A DNA stretch of 40,175 nt, from contig JAFLCF010000012.1 in the NCBI GenBank assembly GCA_017303735.1, forward strand, positions 1 to 40,175, in the 5' to 3' direction. The position numbers were made by a program, and so were the translations under genes. This DNA is from Anaerolineae bacterium (GTDB lineage: Bacteria > Chloroflexota > Anaerolineae > Anaerolineales > Villigracilaceae). Positions 7,684 to 15,739 of the stretch are shown in pieces (the first letter of the stretch is position 1; every line of letters begins with the position of its first letter). Under the pieces are notes generated by a model. That model saw only the letters and a list, made by a program, of their open reading frames with translations. It had not been told where the DNA came from and did not search any database.

Positions 7684-8809
7684 TTTTTACTCCTAAAGTC
7701 TTCAGGATCTGCCTGCCATACGTTTCAACTCGTGCCGGGGCGTCCTTCATCAATTGCTTCAGTTCCGCCATATCCTTTGGTGGATGTTCAGACAGCGTCG
7801 CCAAATATGGTTTGGGCAGGATGATATCGGACTCCACTTTCAGGTCGAGCCCGACTTTCTTTCTCCACACCTTGAGTTTTTCCAACCTTCTCAAGACCGC
7901 ATCATCCTTACGTTCAGCCTGCCTCCGCTCTACAAGCGGAGCCTCACTCCCATGCCGGATCGCGCTAAAAACCATATCACCCCACAAACGGATCTGCTTC
8001 TCTGAGAGTCCCGCCGCTGAAAGATCCACCTTGGCTTCAGGTGGATTTTTCGCCAACGCGATCAACACATCATCCATCATCACTTTATAGGGCGGGCGAT
8101 CCAGGCGTTCGGCTTCACGGTCGCGGAATTTGCATAAGTGTGCAATCACCGTCAACTCGCGCTGTGAAAGGTCCTTGCGCCCGGCAAAGCGTTCCCATGA
8201 AGCGCCGTTCGATCTTGGTTTGGCATCTTCGAGGCGGCAGGCACGCTCAAAATCTTCTTTTGCAAAGTGCAGTCGTTCTTTTTCCTTCAATTCACCTTCC
8301 AGCACATCGCGTAGATCGAAAAGATAATGCGTATCCAGCCGCGCATAATGGATCTGATCCTTCGTAAGCGGGCGCTCTGCCCAATCTGCTTTTTGGTGGC
8401 GCTTATCGGTCTTTATACCGAACTTATCGCCTAATAGTTTATCCAACCCGACAGCCGGGTAGCCCAGCACACGTGCGGCATGCATGGTGTCAAAAAGGTT
8501 AGCAAAAGAATAATTGAAATCGCGCCGCAGACAGATCAGGTCATATTCGGCGGCGTGGAAGATCTTCTCAATATTCGGGTTTGAAAAAATGGGGGCAAGA
8601 GGACTAAGGTCGTGAAAGACGAGCGGGTCAACAAGATAATCCGCTTTTGCTGAGGAAAATTGCATCAGGCAAACCTTTTCACGAAAGGCATGCAAGCTGT
8701 TCGATTCGGTATCTACCGCCACACGTGTCTGTGACGAAAGGTCTTCGATCATCGTTACAAGCTGTTCTGCTTTGCTGACCCAAATGGGCGGTGGCAGGGT
8801 TTCAGACAT
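7673..8809 (-). CDS. rnd: Ribonuclease D (DEDDy 3'-5' exoribonuclease with HRDC domain)
   Basis: 378 residues, matching RNase D, which trims the 3' ends of tRNA and other stable RNA precursors. Exo I motif D33-x-E35 (V-D-T-E-S-N-S-L) is present, followed by the exo II region (A-A-E-Y-D-L) and exo III with Y-A-R-L-D-T-H-Y-L (tyrosine-type DEDD). An HRDC domain follows at about residues 210-290. The start ATG 8809 has no Shine-Dalgarno but a TATAAT box 8 nt upstream. The 3' end overlaps the beta-CASP nuclease gene by 11 nt, forming a two-ribonuclease operon. Confidence 0.93.
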   Translation of the reverse strand: MSETLPPPIWVSKAEQLVTMIEDLSSQTRVAVDTESNSLHAFREKVCLMQFSSAKADYLVDPLVFHDLSPLAPIFSNPNIEKIFHAAEYDLICLRRDFNYSFANLFDTMHAARVLGYPAVGLDKLLGDKFGIKTDKRHQKADWAERPLTKDQIHYARLDTHYLFDLRDVLEGELKEKERLHFAKEDFERACRLEDAKPRSNGASWERFAGRKDLSQRELTVIAHLCKFRDREAERLDRPPYKVMMDDVLIALAKNPPEAKVDLSAAGLSEKQIRLWGDMVFSAIRHGSEAPLVERRQAERKDDAVLRRLEKLKVWRKKVGLDLKVESDIILPKPYLATLSEHPPKDMAELKQLMKDAPARVETYGRQILKTLGVKNAN

Positions 8810-8817
8810 ATTGGCAG

Positions 8818-8823
8818 ATTATA
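8818..8823 (-). promoter_or_regulatory. Candidate -10 box of rnd
   Basis: TATAAT on the minus strand (8823 to 8818) ends 8 nt before the rnd start codon. A transcript starting about 7 nt downstream would be essentially leaderless. Confidence 0.5.
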
Positions 8824-8865
8824 AACCCGAAGGATATATCGTAAATAAACTCGACTCTTGCATCA

Positions 8866-9861
8866 TCATTTCAAGCGCAAGCCAGCCAGCAGGCGGTCAT
8901 ATCCGCGCTGGAGAAAATAGCCGAGAATCAACGCCAATAACGCCCCGGGAATCAGATGGGTCAGAACTGTGGATAGGTTCTTGTCCAAACCGAAAAATTC
9001 ATCAATGACCCGCCAGAGCGGGCGGTGGATCAAATAGGCAAAGAAAGAAGCCGTTGAAAGCCAGCCCCAAAACCTCCAGCTGCCCAGGGGTGTACGAAAG
9101 ATCGTCAACCAAAGTAAGACCCAGCTCAAAATATAAAACCCTGTTGCAAGAACATAAAAAATATGTGTCGACGGGTATTGAGAGGCAAACACCCACTCTA
9201 AAATAACTATGCTCAAAGCTGCAAAAAGTATCTTCACAAAGATTTGCAACCTAAAGGCTTTCACCCGTATGGCTTCGTATCGGCAAAAAAGAACACCTGC
9301 CAAAAATATGAAATAGTATTGAAAGAAGCGCGGGTCAAAGATACCGTATGTGAGATGCGCCCATAATGCCCCCCAAAAAACAGCAAACGATGCGAGCAAC
9401 AAGCCAAGGCTTGAGCGGATCGCCACCATCATGCTTCCATATACTATATAGAAGACCACCAACATACTGATATACCAAAGCGTTAAGAGCGATTTGACGA
9501 ATGTTGGGGAAAATACGGCTTGCAGGTTGAGGAGATACACCGCCAGCGCGGAGCGGCTCAAGTTATAATCGAGCACGAAGATAAAGAGGGCAAGAGCCAG
9601 CCAATAGGGAGGGTAGATGCGGATGAACTTCGACCAGATGAACCGAAATGCACTTGCGTCCGGCTTGCTTAATGAGGCTTCTGTAAAAAAACCAGCGAGA
9701 AAGAAAAAAGATCCGAGAAGGAATTTTGCTACAAATGCCGCAAGATTTTCAAATCTTTCGCCAAAAATACCCGGGTCAAAGACTTCACTATGCAATGCTA
9801 ATAACAACAGAATGGACAAGCCCCGCAAGGCTTCATACTCTACCAATCGCTTCCCGCTCAT
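8866..9861 (-). CDS. Acyltransferase family 3 integral membrane protein
   Basis: 331 residues from ATG 9861. This start is preferred because it overlaps the GNAT stop as ATGA and a GGAG lies about 8 nt upstream; the longer in-frame start gives an unlikely N-terminus. The N-terminal Y-E-A-L-R-G-L-S-I-L-L motif, followed by a histidine in the first helix (L-A-L-H-S), and F-I-R-I-Y-P-P-Y-W are typical of acyltransferase-3/OafA-like enzymes that O-acylate sugars or lipids. About ten hydrophobic helices cover the rest, and L-I-H-R-P lies near the C-terminus. The gene is translationally coupled to the upstream acetyltransferase. The acceptor molecule is unknown. Confidence 0.88.
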   Translation of the reverse strand: MSGKRLVEYEALRGLSILLLLALHSEVFDPGIFGERFENLAAFVAKFLLGSFFFLAGFFTEASLSKPDASAFRFIWSKFIRIYPPYWLALALFIFVLDYNLSRSALAVYLLNLQAVFSPTFVKSLLTLWYISMLVVFYIVYGSMMVAIRSSLGLLLASFAVFWGALWAHLTYGIFDPRFFQYYFIFLAGVLFCRYEAIRVKAFRLQIFVKILFAALSIVILEWVFASQYPSTHIFYVLATGFYILSWVLLWLTIFRTPLGSWRFWGWLSTASFFAYLIHRPLWRVIDEFFGLDKNLSTVLTHLIPGALLALILGYFLQRGYDRLLAGLRLK

Positions 9862-10289
9862 AAAGTTTTCTCCATCACAATAGCATCCTCCCCATCGTTG
9901 TAATAAGCCTTCCAAACATCCATGGTTGCGTACCCTTCGCGTTCATACAAGGTGATGGCACCCCGGTTGGATGTTCGAACGGTCAAACGCGCCCGTGGCA
10001 CACCTAAATTTTTTTCACAGGCATGCAAAAGCGCTGTACCGATCCCGCGCCGCCGAAAGTCGGAATCAACTGCGATGGTGGCGATCCAGCCCCACCCGTC
10101 GCGTGGATGCGGGTCTCCGGCGACAAAGCCGATCATGCGGCCATCCTCCACCGCCTTGAGTCGAATCACATTGGAAAAGGTAAGCACAGAAACCAGGTCG
10201 ATCAGGGGCCAGGCATCGCGGTCGAAACTTTCCTTCTCCAGTTTACGCAATGAGTTAATATCAAGGAGGTTGGCAGGTAGTATTTCCAT
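9858..10289 (-). CDS. GNAT family N-acetyltransferase
   Basis: 143 residues from ATG 10289. An upstream in-frame start would extend into the terminator hairpin and lacks support. The fold is that of an acetyl-CoA-dependent N-acetyltransferase similar to RimI: I-A-T-I-A-V-D (beta 4), then the acetyl-CoA pyrophosphate loop R-R-R-G-I-G-T-A, R-L-T-V-R-T-S-N, and the final A-I-T-L-Y-E-R-E-G-Y motif. Ribosomal-protein or small-molecule acetylation are both possible. The start lacks a Shine-Dalgarno and has TACAAT 11 nt upstream. Its stop overlaps the acyltransferase start (ATGA). Confidence 0.9.
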   Translation of the reverse strand: MEILPANLLDINSLRKLEKESFDRDAWPLIDLVSVLTFSNVIRLKAVEDGRMIGFVAGDPHPRDGWGWIATIAVDSDFRRRGIGTALLHACEKNLGVPRARLTVRTSNRGAITLYEREGYATMDVWKAYYNDGEDAIVMEKTL

Positions 10290-10300
10290 GGGTCGAGGCG

Positions 10301-10306
10301 ATTGTA
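10301..10306 (-). promoter_or_regulatory. Candidate -10 box of the GNAT-acyltransferase operon
   Basis: TACAAT on the minus strand (10306 to 10301) ends 11 nt before the GNAT start. It lies immediately after the hairpin terminating the SPFH operon. Confidence 0.4.
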
Positions 10307-10311
10307 TCAAT

Positions 10312-10348
10312 AAAAAAGTAGAAAGTGGGGCTGCCACTTTCTACTTTT
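10312..10348 (-). terminator. Terminator of the NfeD-SPFH operon
   Basis: A perfect 15-bp stem (10314-10328 with 10334-10348) around a 5-nt loop. On the minus strand it ends in a run of six T. It lies 20 nt after the SPFH stop. Confidence 0.88.
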
Positions 10349-10367
10349 CATCGTTCACTGTATCAAT

Positions 10368-11273
10368 TTACTTCTTTGCATCTTTGCCGAGGAAGTTATC
10401 GAGCATGCTCGTAAATTCCATCGGGAAGATGTATTTGGTGGATGGGCTCATGCCAATGGACTTAAGCGTTTCGAAGTATTGCAGGGTCATGGTCTTCTGA
10501 TCGACACCTTTTGCGGCACCATAAATGGCTTCAATAGCTTTCGCAAAACCTTCTGCTTTGAGCGCCTGTGCCTGCTGTTGACCTTCCGCTTCAAGGATCG
10601 CACCCTGTTTCTGTCCTTCTGCACGTAAGATCGCGGCTTGCTTCTCACCTTCTGCCACATTGACGGCGGCTTCGCGCGTACCCGTGGATTCAGTCACCAC
10701 GGCACGGCGGATGCGTTCCGCAGACATCTGGCGGTTCATGGCATCCTGCACATCACGCGGCGGGACGATCTCGCGGATCTCGACATTGGTCACTTTGACA
10801 CCCCAGCGTTCGGTTACTTCATCGAGGCGGGTGCGCAGCATGGTATTGATATGTTCACGTTGAGAGAGCACATCATCAAGCGGAATACCACCGATCACCG
10901 CGCGGAGAGTGGTCGCCGCAATGCCGGCTGCGGCTGTTTCAAAATTGGTAACTTGCAAAACAGACTGGCTCGGTTCGATAACCTTGAAGTACCACAGAAA
11001 GTCAATCGAAATCGGTGCATTATCCTTCGTGATCGAAGTCTGCTGGGGAACTTCACGAACCTGCTCGCGCAGATCCACTTTAACGGGACGGTCTACGCCG
11101 GGGATGAGAAAGACAATACCCGGTCCCTGCGGCTTGCCCATCACGCGTCCTAAACGAAACACGACCAGACGCTGGTATTCCGGCACGATCCGGATCATGT
11201 TGAAAACCACGATCACAAGAAAGATGGCAAGAACACCGAAGATACAGAATAAACTACCACCAAGTGCTTCCAT
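10368..11273 (-). CDS. SPFH/stomatin-like (slipin) membrane protein
   Basis: 301 residues from ATG 11273, which has a good AGGAGA Shine-Dalgarno; upstream in-frame starts give a basic, unlikely N-terminus. One N-terminal hydrophobic helix (about residues 6-27) is followed by I-V-P-E-Y-Q-R-L-V-V-F-R-L-G-R, the signature of stomatins. The SPFH domain spans about 30-190, then an alanine/glutamate/glutamine-rich coiled coil with repeated E-G-Q-K-Q-G-A-I-L motifs to about 265. Such proteins form oligomeric scaffolds in membrane microdomains. Co-transcription with nfeD upstream is the standard arrangement for this family. Confidence 0.95.
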   Translation of the reverse strand: MEALGGSLFCIFGVLAIFLVIVVFNMIRIVPEYQRLVVFRLGRVMGKPQGPGIVFLIPGVDRPVKVDLREQVREVPQQTSITKDNAPISIDFLWYFKVIEPSQSVLQVTNFETAAAGIAATTLRAVIGGIPLDDVLSQREHINTMLRTRLDEVTERWGVKVTNVEIREIVPPRDVQDAMNRQMSAERIRRAVVTESTGTREAAVNVAEGEKQAAILRAEGQKQGAILEAEGQQQAQALKAEGFAKAIEAIYGAAKGVDQKTMTLQYFETLKSIGMSPSTKYIFPMEFTSMLDNFLGKDAKK

Positions 11274-11295
11274 AAATGATCTCCTTTTATTTTCT

Positions 11296-11895
11296 CTACG
11301 AATGACTTTTTTCAACGACGAGCATAAAACCCTCACGAGCAACTACACGCACGGCGCTGCCAGAGGGAATTTCCACTTCACTACGCGCAGACCATAACTC
11401 GCCACGCACTTGCACAGCTCCTTCTTTGAACACATCCGAAGCGGCTGTGCCGATTTCACCGATCAAGGCATCAATATCATGTTCAGGGCGGCGGGTTACC
11501 ACTTCGATGAATTTTCTCAGAACATACCACATCACAACAGACATCACCGCCGAAGCGAATAAAGCAAGCAACGGATCCACAGAGATCAAGGTATCTTCAG
11601 GAGCAAACAGGAAGACCGACCCGGCAACCAGGAAAAGAATACATACCCCCAAATAGAGCAGCCATTTCGACGGGTTACGGACCGCAAGAACAAAGGGCGG
11701 CACACTTAATGCCAGCAAGAGCAATGCCCACCAATGGATCGAAAGATTATAGGCGGCATACCCAGCTAGAACAAAGCAGAAGATCGCAGCCACTTCCCCC
11801 ACACCCGTCCCTGGGGTTGAAGCGGAGAAGAAAGCCAGGATGATCCCCGCCAACAAGATCACATACGCCACGTTCGGATTAAGTAAGAAATCCAT
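11296..11895 (-). CDS. NfeD-like membrane protein
   Basis: 199 residues. Four to five hydrophobic helices occupy residues 8-130 and a small soluble OB-fold (NfeDC) lies at about 140-195, recognisable by L-I-G-E-I-G-T-A, V-Q-V-R-G-E-L-W-S-A-R and the closing V-R-V-V-A-R-E-G-F-M-L-V-V-E. NfeD proteins are partners of stomatins or flotillins; this short form lacks the serine-protease domain of long NfeD. The stomatin gene follows directly downstream. ATG 11895 has GGAGG at 11904-11900, and a TATAAT box at 11915-11910. Confidence 0.93.
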   Translation of the reverse strand: MDFLLNPNVAYVILLAGIILAFFSASTPGTGVGEVAAIFCFVLAGYAAYNLSIHWWALLLLALSVPPFVLAVRNPSKWLLYLGVCILFLVAGSVFLFAPEDTLISVDPLLALFASAVMSVVMWYVLRKFIEVVTRRPEHDIDALIGEIGTAASDVFKEGAVQVRGELWSARSEVEIPSGSAVRVVAREGFMLVVEKSHS

Positions 11896-11909
11896 TGTTC
11901 CTCCAATTG

Positions 11910-11991
11910 ATTATACAACACCAGCTTACACCTTAGCATACGATTTACGACTCATAATCGTTTCACGCCCTCTGCATGGAAGTTGTATAAT
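11910..11991. promoter_or_regulatory. Divergent promoter region between nfeD and wecC
   Basis: On the minus strand TATAAT (11915-11910) serves nfeD. On the plus strand TATAAT (11986-11991) precedes wecC. The 131-bp gap has no other clear structure. Confidence 0.5.
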
Positions 11992-12026
11992 GAAACGCGC
12001 AAATCATGCCTCACACAGGAGACAAC

Positions 12027-13337
12027 GTGAAATTCAATAAATTATGCGTTATTGGGCTGGGTTATATAGGGTTACCTACAGCATCCACCTTTGCCATGCA
12101 TGGGATCGAAACTCTCGGCGTGGATATCAGCCCGGCGATCATCGAAACCCTCAACCGCGGCGAGATCCATATCCATGAACCCGGTTTAAGAGAAGCCTTC
12201 ACCACCGCCCTGCAAAGCGGAAAATTCAAAGCAGCCCTCAAACCCGCCGAAGCCGACGCCTTCATCATTGCCGTCCCCACTCCTTTCAAAGAGAACGAAA
12301 CGGGCACCTATAACGGCACAACCTACAAACTCGCAGACATGCGCGCCGTGATCTCAGCCGCCGAATCGATCGTGCCATACCTGCGGAAGGGAAATGTCGT
12401 CATCCTCGAATCGACGTCACCGCCTCGCACGACCATTGATCTGGTTGCCCCCATATTGGAAAAATCCACACTGAAAGCGGGTACCGACTTTCACCTTTGC
12501 TATTCCCCTGAACGCGTGCTGCCGGGGCAGATATTGCGCGAGTTGATCGAGAATTCGCGTGTCATCGGCGGTATCACTCCAGAATCCGCAAGGGCTGGCG
12601 CAGACCTGTATTCACTCTTCGTCAAAGGACAGATCATCCAAACCGATGCCACCACTGCTGAAATGGTCAAACTTATGGAGAACACCTATCGCGATGTGAA
12701 CATTGCCATCGCCAACGAGTTCTCACGCCTTGCCGATAGATTCGGCGTGGATGTCTGGGAAGCCATCTCGATCGCCAGCCTGCACCCACGCGTGAAGATC
12801 CTCAGCCCGGGTCCTGGTGTTGGCGGTCATTGCATCAGTGTAGACCCGTGGTTCTTCGTCGAAGCCGCGCCGGAATTGACGCCGTTGATCTACCATTCAC
12901 GACAGGTCAACGACTCACAACCGCACTTTGTAGTGGATGTAGTCAAACGCACGTTGGGTTCGCTCAAAGGGAAAAAGATCGCCGCGCTAGGTCTCGCTTA
13001 CAAACCCGATGTAGATGACCTGCGTGAAAGTCCCGCCGTGGAAGTGGTTCACTATTTACAAAAAGAAGGCGCAGATGTGCTGGCGTGCGAGCCTTTTAAA
13101 CCAGAAGCCTCCCTGCCCGGCATTACAATTGCCCCCACATTTGACAATGCCGTTCGCGATGCAGATGCGATCGTATTCCTTGTAAAGCATAGTGAGCTTG
13201 CAATGCTCTCTCCTGCTGAAGTATCTGCAAAAACGAAAGCGCGGATCATCATCGATACCGTCAACGGTTGGGATGGCAAAGCTTGGCAGGATGCGGGTTT
13301 CCGCTTCGTAAAACTGGGGTCGGGCAAACCTTCCTAA
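12027..13337 (+). CDS. wecC: UDP-N-acetyl-D-mannosamine dehydrogenase (WecC-type nucleotide-sugar dehydrogenase)
   Basis: 436 residues from GTG 12027. This start is preferred to an ATG 21 nt upstream because CAGGAG lies at 12016-12021 and the product then begins M-K-F-N-K-L-C-V-I-G-L-G-Y-I-G, placing the NAD loop at the usual position. The enzyme oxidises UDP-ManNAc to UDP-ManNAcA in two NAD-dependent steps. The catalytic Cys269 lies in G-V-G-G-H-C-I-S-V-D-P-W, the form seen in WecC rather than UDP-glucose dehydrogenase; A-L-G-L-A-Y-K-P-D-V-D-D-L-R-E-S-P marks the C-terminal domain. The 2-epimerase gene downstream makes its substrate, supporting the assignment. Confidence 0.93.
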   Translation: MKFNKLCVIGLGYIGLPTASTFAMHGIETLGVDISPAIIETLNRGEIHIHEPGLREAFTTALQSGKFKAALKPAEADAFIIAVPTPFKENETGTYNGTTYKLADMRAVISAAESIVPYLRKGNVVILESTSPPRTTIDLVAPILEKSTLKAGTDFHLCYSPERVLPGQILRELIENSRVIGGITPESARAGADLYSLFVKGQIIQTDATTAEMVKLMENTYRDVNIAIANEFSRLADRFGVDVWEAISIASLHPRVKILSPGPGVGGHCISVDPWFFVEAAPELTPLIYHSRQVNDSQPHFVVDVVKRTLGSLKGKKIAALGLAYKPDVDDLRESPAVEVVHYLQKEGADVLACEPFKPEASLPGITIAPTFDNAVRDADAIVFLVKHSELAMLSPAEVSAKTKARIIIDTVNGWDGKAWQDAGFRFVKLGSGKPS

Positions 13338-13547
13338 CCTTATTTCACTTCAAAATGTTCGCAATACTGCGCCCCGCCTGCCACTGCCTGCAAATTGCAA
13401 GACGCAGTCGCTTCACAAGACGAAAGCAGGAAAGACAGACAAATTTGAAGCAGAATAATGGGAATAACCTGAAATTTCATTTTTCTTATTGAGAACATAA
13501 GATCAATCTCCATAACCTTAGTAGGTTATTTGTAGCATAAAGGAACT

Positions 13548-14702
13548 ATGAGAGTCCTTACAGTTTTCGGAACTCGACCCGAAGCCGTGAAAATGGCACC
13601 TGTGGTCAAAAAACTTGCTATCACCCCGAGCATTGAGGCACGGGTGTGTGTCACCGCTCAGCATCGCCAGATGCTGGACCAGGTGCTGAGTCTGTTCCAG
13701 ATCCAGCCAGACTACGACCTGAATCTCATGCGCGATGAGCAGACACTCGCCCAATTAAGCGCGGACATCTTCACGCACCTCGACCCCGTACTGACAGATT
13801 TCTCACCCGACTGGGTTCTTGCCCAGGGTGACACCACAACCGTTGCCATCACCTCCCTACTGTGCTACTACCGCCGCATCAAATTCGGGCACGTGGAGGC
13901 AGGTTTGCGCACGCACAATAAGTGGGCGCCATTCCCTGAAGAAATTAATCGCCGCATTGCTGGCGTGACAGCAGACCTGCACTTTGCACCCACGGAATGG
14001 TCGAAGAAAAACCTGCTTCGTGAAGGCGTGGACGAAAGCATCATCAAGGTCACAGGGAATACGGTAATTGATGCACTGCAATTCGTGGCAAAACAACCTG
14101 AGCCAGACGAGGTGCGCGTTCTATTGGCGAAATTACAAATAAGTAATGAGAAACGAGAAACGAGTGAAAACTCGTCACCCGTTTCTCGTCGCTTGATTCT
14201 CGTGACAGCGCACCGGCGCGAAAATTTCGGCGAGCCGATGGAGAATATCTGCCAAGCATTGATCGAGTTGGCAAGCCGCGGCGATGTGGAGATCGTTTAT
14301 CCCGTTCATTTAAACCCCAATGTGCAAGAACCCGTAAATCGGCTTTTGATGGGAGTGGATCACATCACCCTGCTCCCGCCGTTGGATTACCTTCCGCTTG
14401 TGCATTTGATGAAACACACGCACATTATTCTGACCGACTCAGGCGGTATTCAAGAAGAAGCCCCTGCATTCGGCATCCCAACCCTGGTATTGCGGGATGT
14501 GACGGAACGACCGGAGGGGATTGAAGCAGGGACGCTCAAACTTGCAGGAACAGAAACAGCTCAAATCACGTCTGAAGCGAACCGTCTATTAGACGACCAG
14601 GCTGCTTATAAATCCATGTCTTTCGCAGCAAATCCCTATGGAAATGGGCATGCAGCAGAAAACATCCTGAAAGAACTTCTACAACATAGGGAAAACCTGT
14701 AG
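13548..14702 (+). CDS. wecB: UDP-N-acetylglucosamine 2-epimerase (non-hydrolysing)
   Basis: 384 residues. The enzyme interconverts UDP-GlcNAc and UDP-ManNAc, feeding the dehydrogenase encoded just upstream; together they supply ManNAcA for surface polysaccharide. Motifs: F-G-T-R-P-E-A-V-K-M-A-P at the N-terminus, Q-G-D-T-T-T, G-H-V-E-A-G-L-R-T, P-E-E-I-N-R-R, T-G-N-T-V-I-D-A, V-T-A-H-R-R-E-N-F-G and L-T-D-S-G-G-I-Q-E-E-A-P. AAAGGA precedes ATG 13548. Residues about 200-214 (bases 14153-14189) form an unusual hydrophilic segment encoded by an inverted repeat, lying just before the H-R-R-E-N motif. No glycosyltransferase genes are adjacent. The 210 bp between wecC and wecB hold no gene I can support. 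Confidence 0.96.
   Translation: MRVLTVFGTRPEAVKMAPVVKKLAITPSIEARVCVTAQHRQMLDQVLSLFQIQPDYDLNLMRDEQTLAQLSADIFTHLDPVLTDFSPDWVLAQGDTTTVAITSLLCYYRRIKFGHVEAGLRTHNKWAPFPEEINRRIAGVTADLHFAPTEWSKKNLLREGVDESIIKVTGNTVIDALQFVAKQPEPDEVRVLLAKLQISNEKRETSENSSPVSRRLILVTAHRRENFGEPMENICQALIELASRGDVEIVYPVHLNPNVQEPVNRLLMGVDHITLLPPLDYLPLVHLMKHTHIILTDSGGIQEEAPAFGIPTLVLRDVTERPEGIEAGTLKLAGTETAQITSEANRLLDDQAAYKSMSFAANPYGNGHAAENILKELLQHRENL
14153..14189 (+). repeat. Inverted repeat inside wecB coding sequence
   Basis: Arms 14153-14167 and 14175-14189 (ACGAGAAACGAGTGA and TCACCCGTTTCTCGT) pair at 14 of 15 positions around 7 nt. It keeps the reading frame and encodes a polar, Ser/Glu/Arg-rich loop that standard epimerases do not seem to have at this length. 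Confidence 0.6.
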
Positions 14703-14749
14703 TTTGCCCCAAGTTAGTTGGTTGTAATGTCGAGCAGGGTGTTTCTGTG

Positions 14750-14755
14750 TATAAT
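14750..14755 (+). promoter_or_regulatory. Candidate -10 box of the F-G-[YF]-P-I repeat protein
   Basis: TATAAT ends 15 nt before ATG 14771, with no Shine-Dalgarno in between. Confidence 0.45.
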
Positions 14756-14770
14756 GAAATCGGTCCAGAC

Positions 14771-15709
14771 ATGAAGAAATTTCTCACTCCCATCGCTGTC
14801 GCATTCCTCCTCCTGACTGTTTGGATTCCTGTTCTCGCACAAACGACAGATTCCAAATATTTTAGCGAAACGGGACATAACGTATCAGGCGAGTTCCTTG
14901 CGTTCTTCAATAGCAACCCGAATGCAGCCTACATCTTTGGCTACCCCATCACTGAACAATTTACAAGTAAGGATGGAAAGACGGTTCAGTATTTTCAGCG
15001 CGCTCGCTTTGAGTACAACCCCGATCTGCCCGAAGGACAGCGCACTCAACTGACACATCTAGGGCGCGATATGTACACCACCACCGGCATTTTGAATGTC
15101 GGCAATTCATTTGCCTGCCGCACCTATGTGGAAACAGGATTCGACGTTTGTTTTGCCTTCCTTGAATTTTTCGATGCGAACGGCGGCGCAGCACAGTTCG
15201 GTTTTCCAATCTCCGGTTTTGAATATCACGAAAATAAGATCGTTCAATACTTTGAACATGCCCGGCTCGAATGGCAGCCCTGGCGAGCCGAAGGGTACCG
15301 TGTGGTGATCTCAGACCTTGGGCGCGCTTACTTCGACAAACTCGGTGAAGACCCGGCATTGCTTGCGCCGGTCAGCCCGATGGACAATGCGCCGCGCGTG
15401 GTCAGCGATATGCGCGTACGTGCTTTCGTATGGAAAGCCGTTACTCTGGCGAATGATGAGCAGTTGTTCTTTGTCGTGGTACAAGATCAGAGCATGCAGC
15501 CGATCGCAGATGCTTCGTGTACGGCAGTCGTCAACTGGCCGAATGGCGCGAAAGACTCCACCATCATCACCAGTGATAAGAACGGCGTGGGCATCTTATC
15601 GCTTGCCTTCCAGAATCAACCCTATGGCAGTCTCATCTACACCGATATTACATGTACCTATAACAACCTATCAGGCAACACAACAACATCCTTCCGCATT
15701 TGGTACTAA
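14771..15709 (+). CDS. Secreted protein with two F-G-[YF]-P-I repeats and a C-terminal Ig-like domain
   Basis: 312 residues from ATG 14771. A GTG 24 nt upstream is also in frame, but it overlaps the -10 box and would bury the signal peptide. A signal peptide (M-K-K-F then a hydrophobic core ending V-L-A) is clear. Two homologous units follow. Unit 1 (about 30-105) has S-G-E-F-L-A-F-F-N, I-F-G-Y-P-I-T-E, V-Q-Y-F-Q-R-A-R-F-E-Y and L-G-R-D-M-Y. Unit 2 (about 115-195) has L-E-F-F-D-A-N-G-G, F-G-F-P-I-S, V-Q-Y-F-E-H-A-R-L-E-W and L-G-R-A-Y-F. The last 100 residues resemble an Ig/invasin-like domain. Such repeats are frequent in exported Chloroflexota proteins; a cell-surface role is likely but the ligand is unknown. 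Confidence 0.85.
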   Translation: MKKFLTPIAVAFLLLTVWIPVLAQTTDSKYFSETGHNVSGEFLAFFNSNPNAAYIFGYPITEQFTSKDGKTVQYFQRARFEYNPDLPEGQRTQLTHLGRDMYTTTGILNVGNSFACRTYVETGFDVCFAFLEFFDANGGAAQFGFPISGFEYHENKIVQYFEHARLEWQPWRAEGYRVVISDLGRAYFDKLGEDPALLAPVSPMDNAPRVVSDMRVRAFVWKAVTLANDEQLFFVVVQDQSMQPIADASCTAVVNWPNGAKDSTIITSDKNGVGILSLAFQNQPYGSLIYTDITCTYNNLSGNTTTSFRIWY

Positions 15710-15711
15710 AT

Positions 15712-15739
15712 AAAAAACCTCCCGCTCGGGAGGTTTTTT
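15712..15739 (+). terminator. Rho-independent terminator
   Basis: AAAAAACCTCCCG pairs with CGGGAGGTTTTTT around a tight loop, ending in six T. It also touches the stop of the minus-strand PyrK-like gene and could serve both directions. Confidence 0.93.

Noticed and set aside
12006..12026. ATG 12006 as the wecC start
   Set aside because: It has no ribosome site, whereas GTG 12027 has CAGGAG and gives the conserved N-terminus.
13338..13547. Possible gene or RNA in the wecC-wecB gap
   Set aside because: Only short frames and a weak 7-bp palindrome (AACCTTAGTAGGTT area) were seen; not enough for a call.
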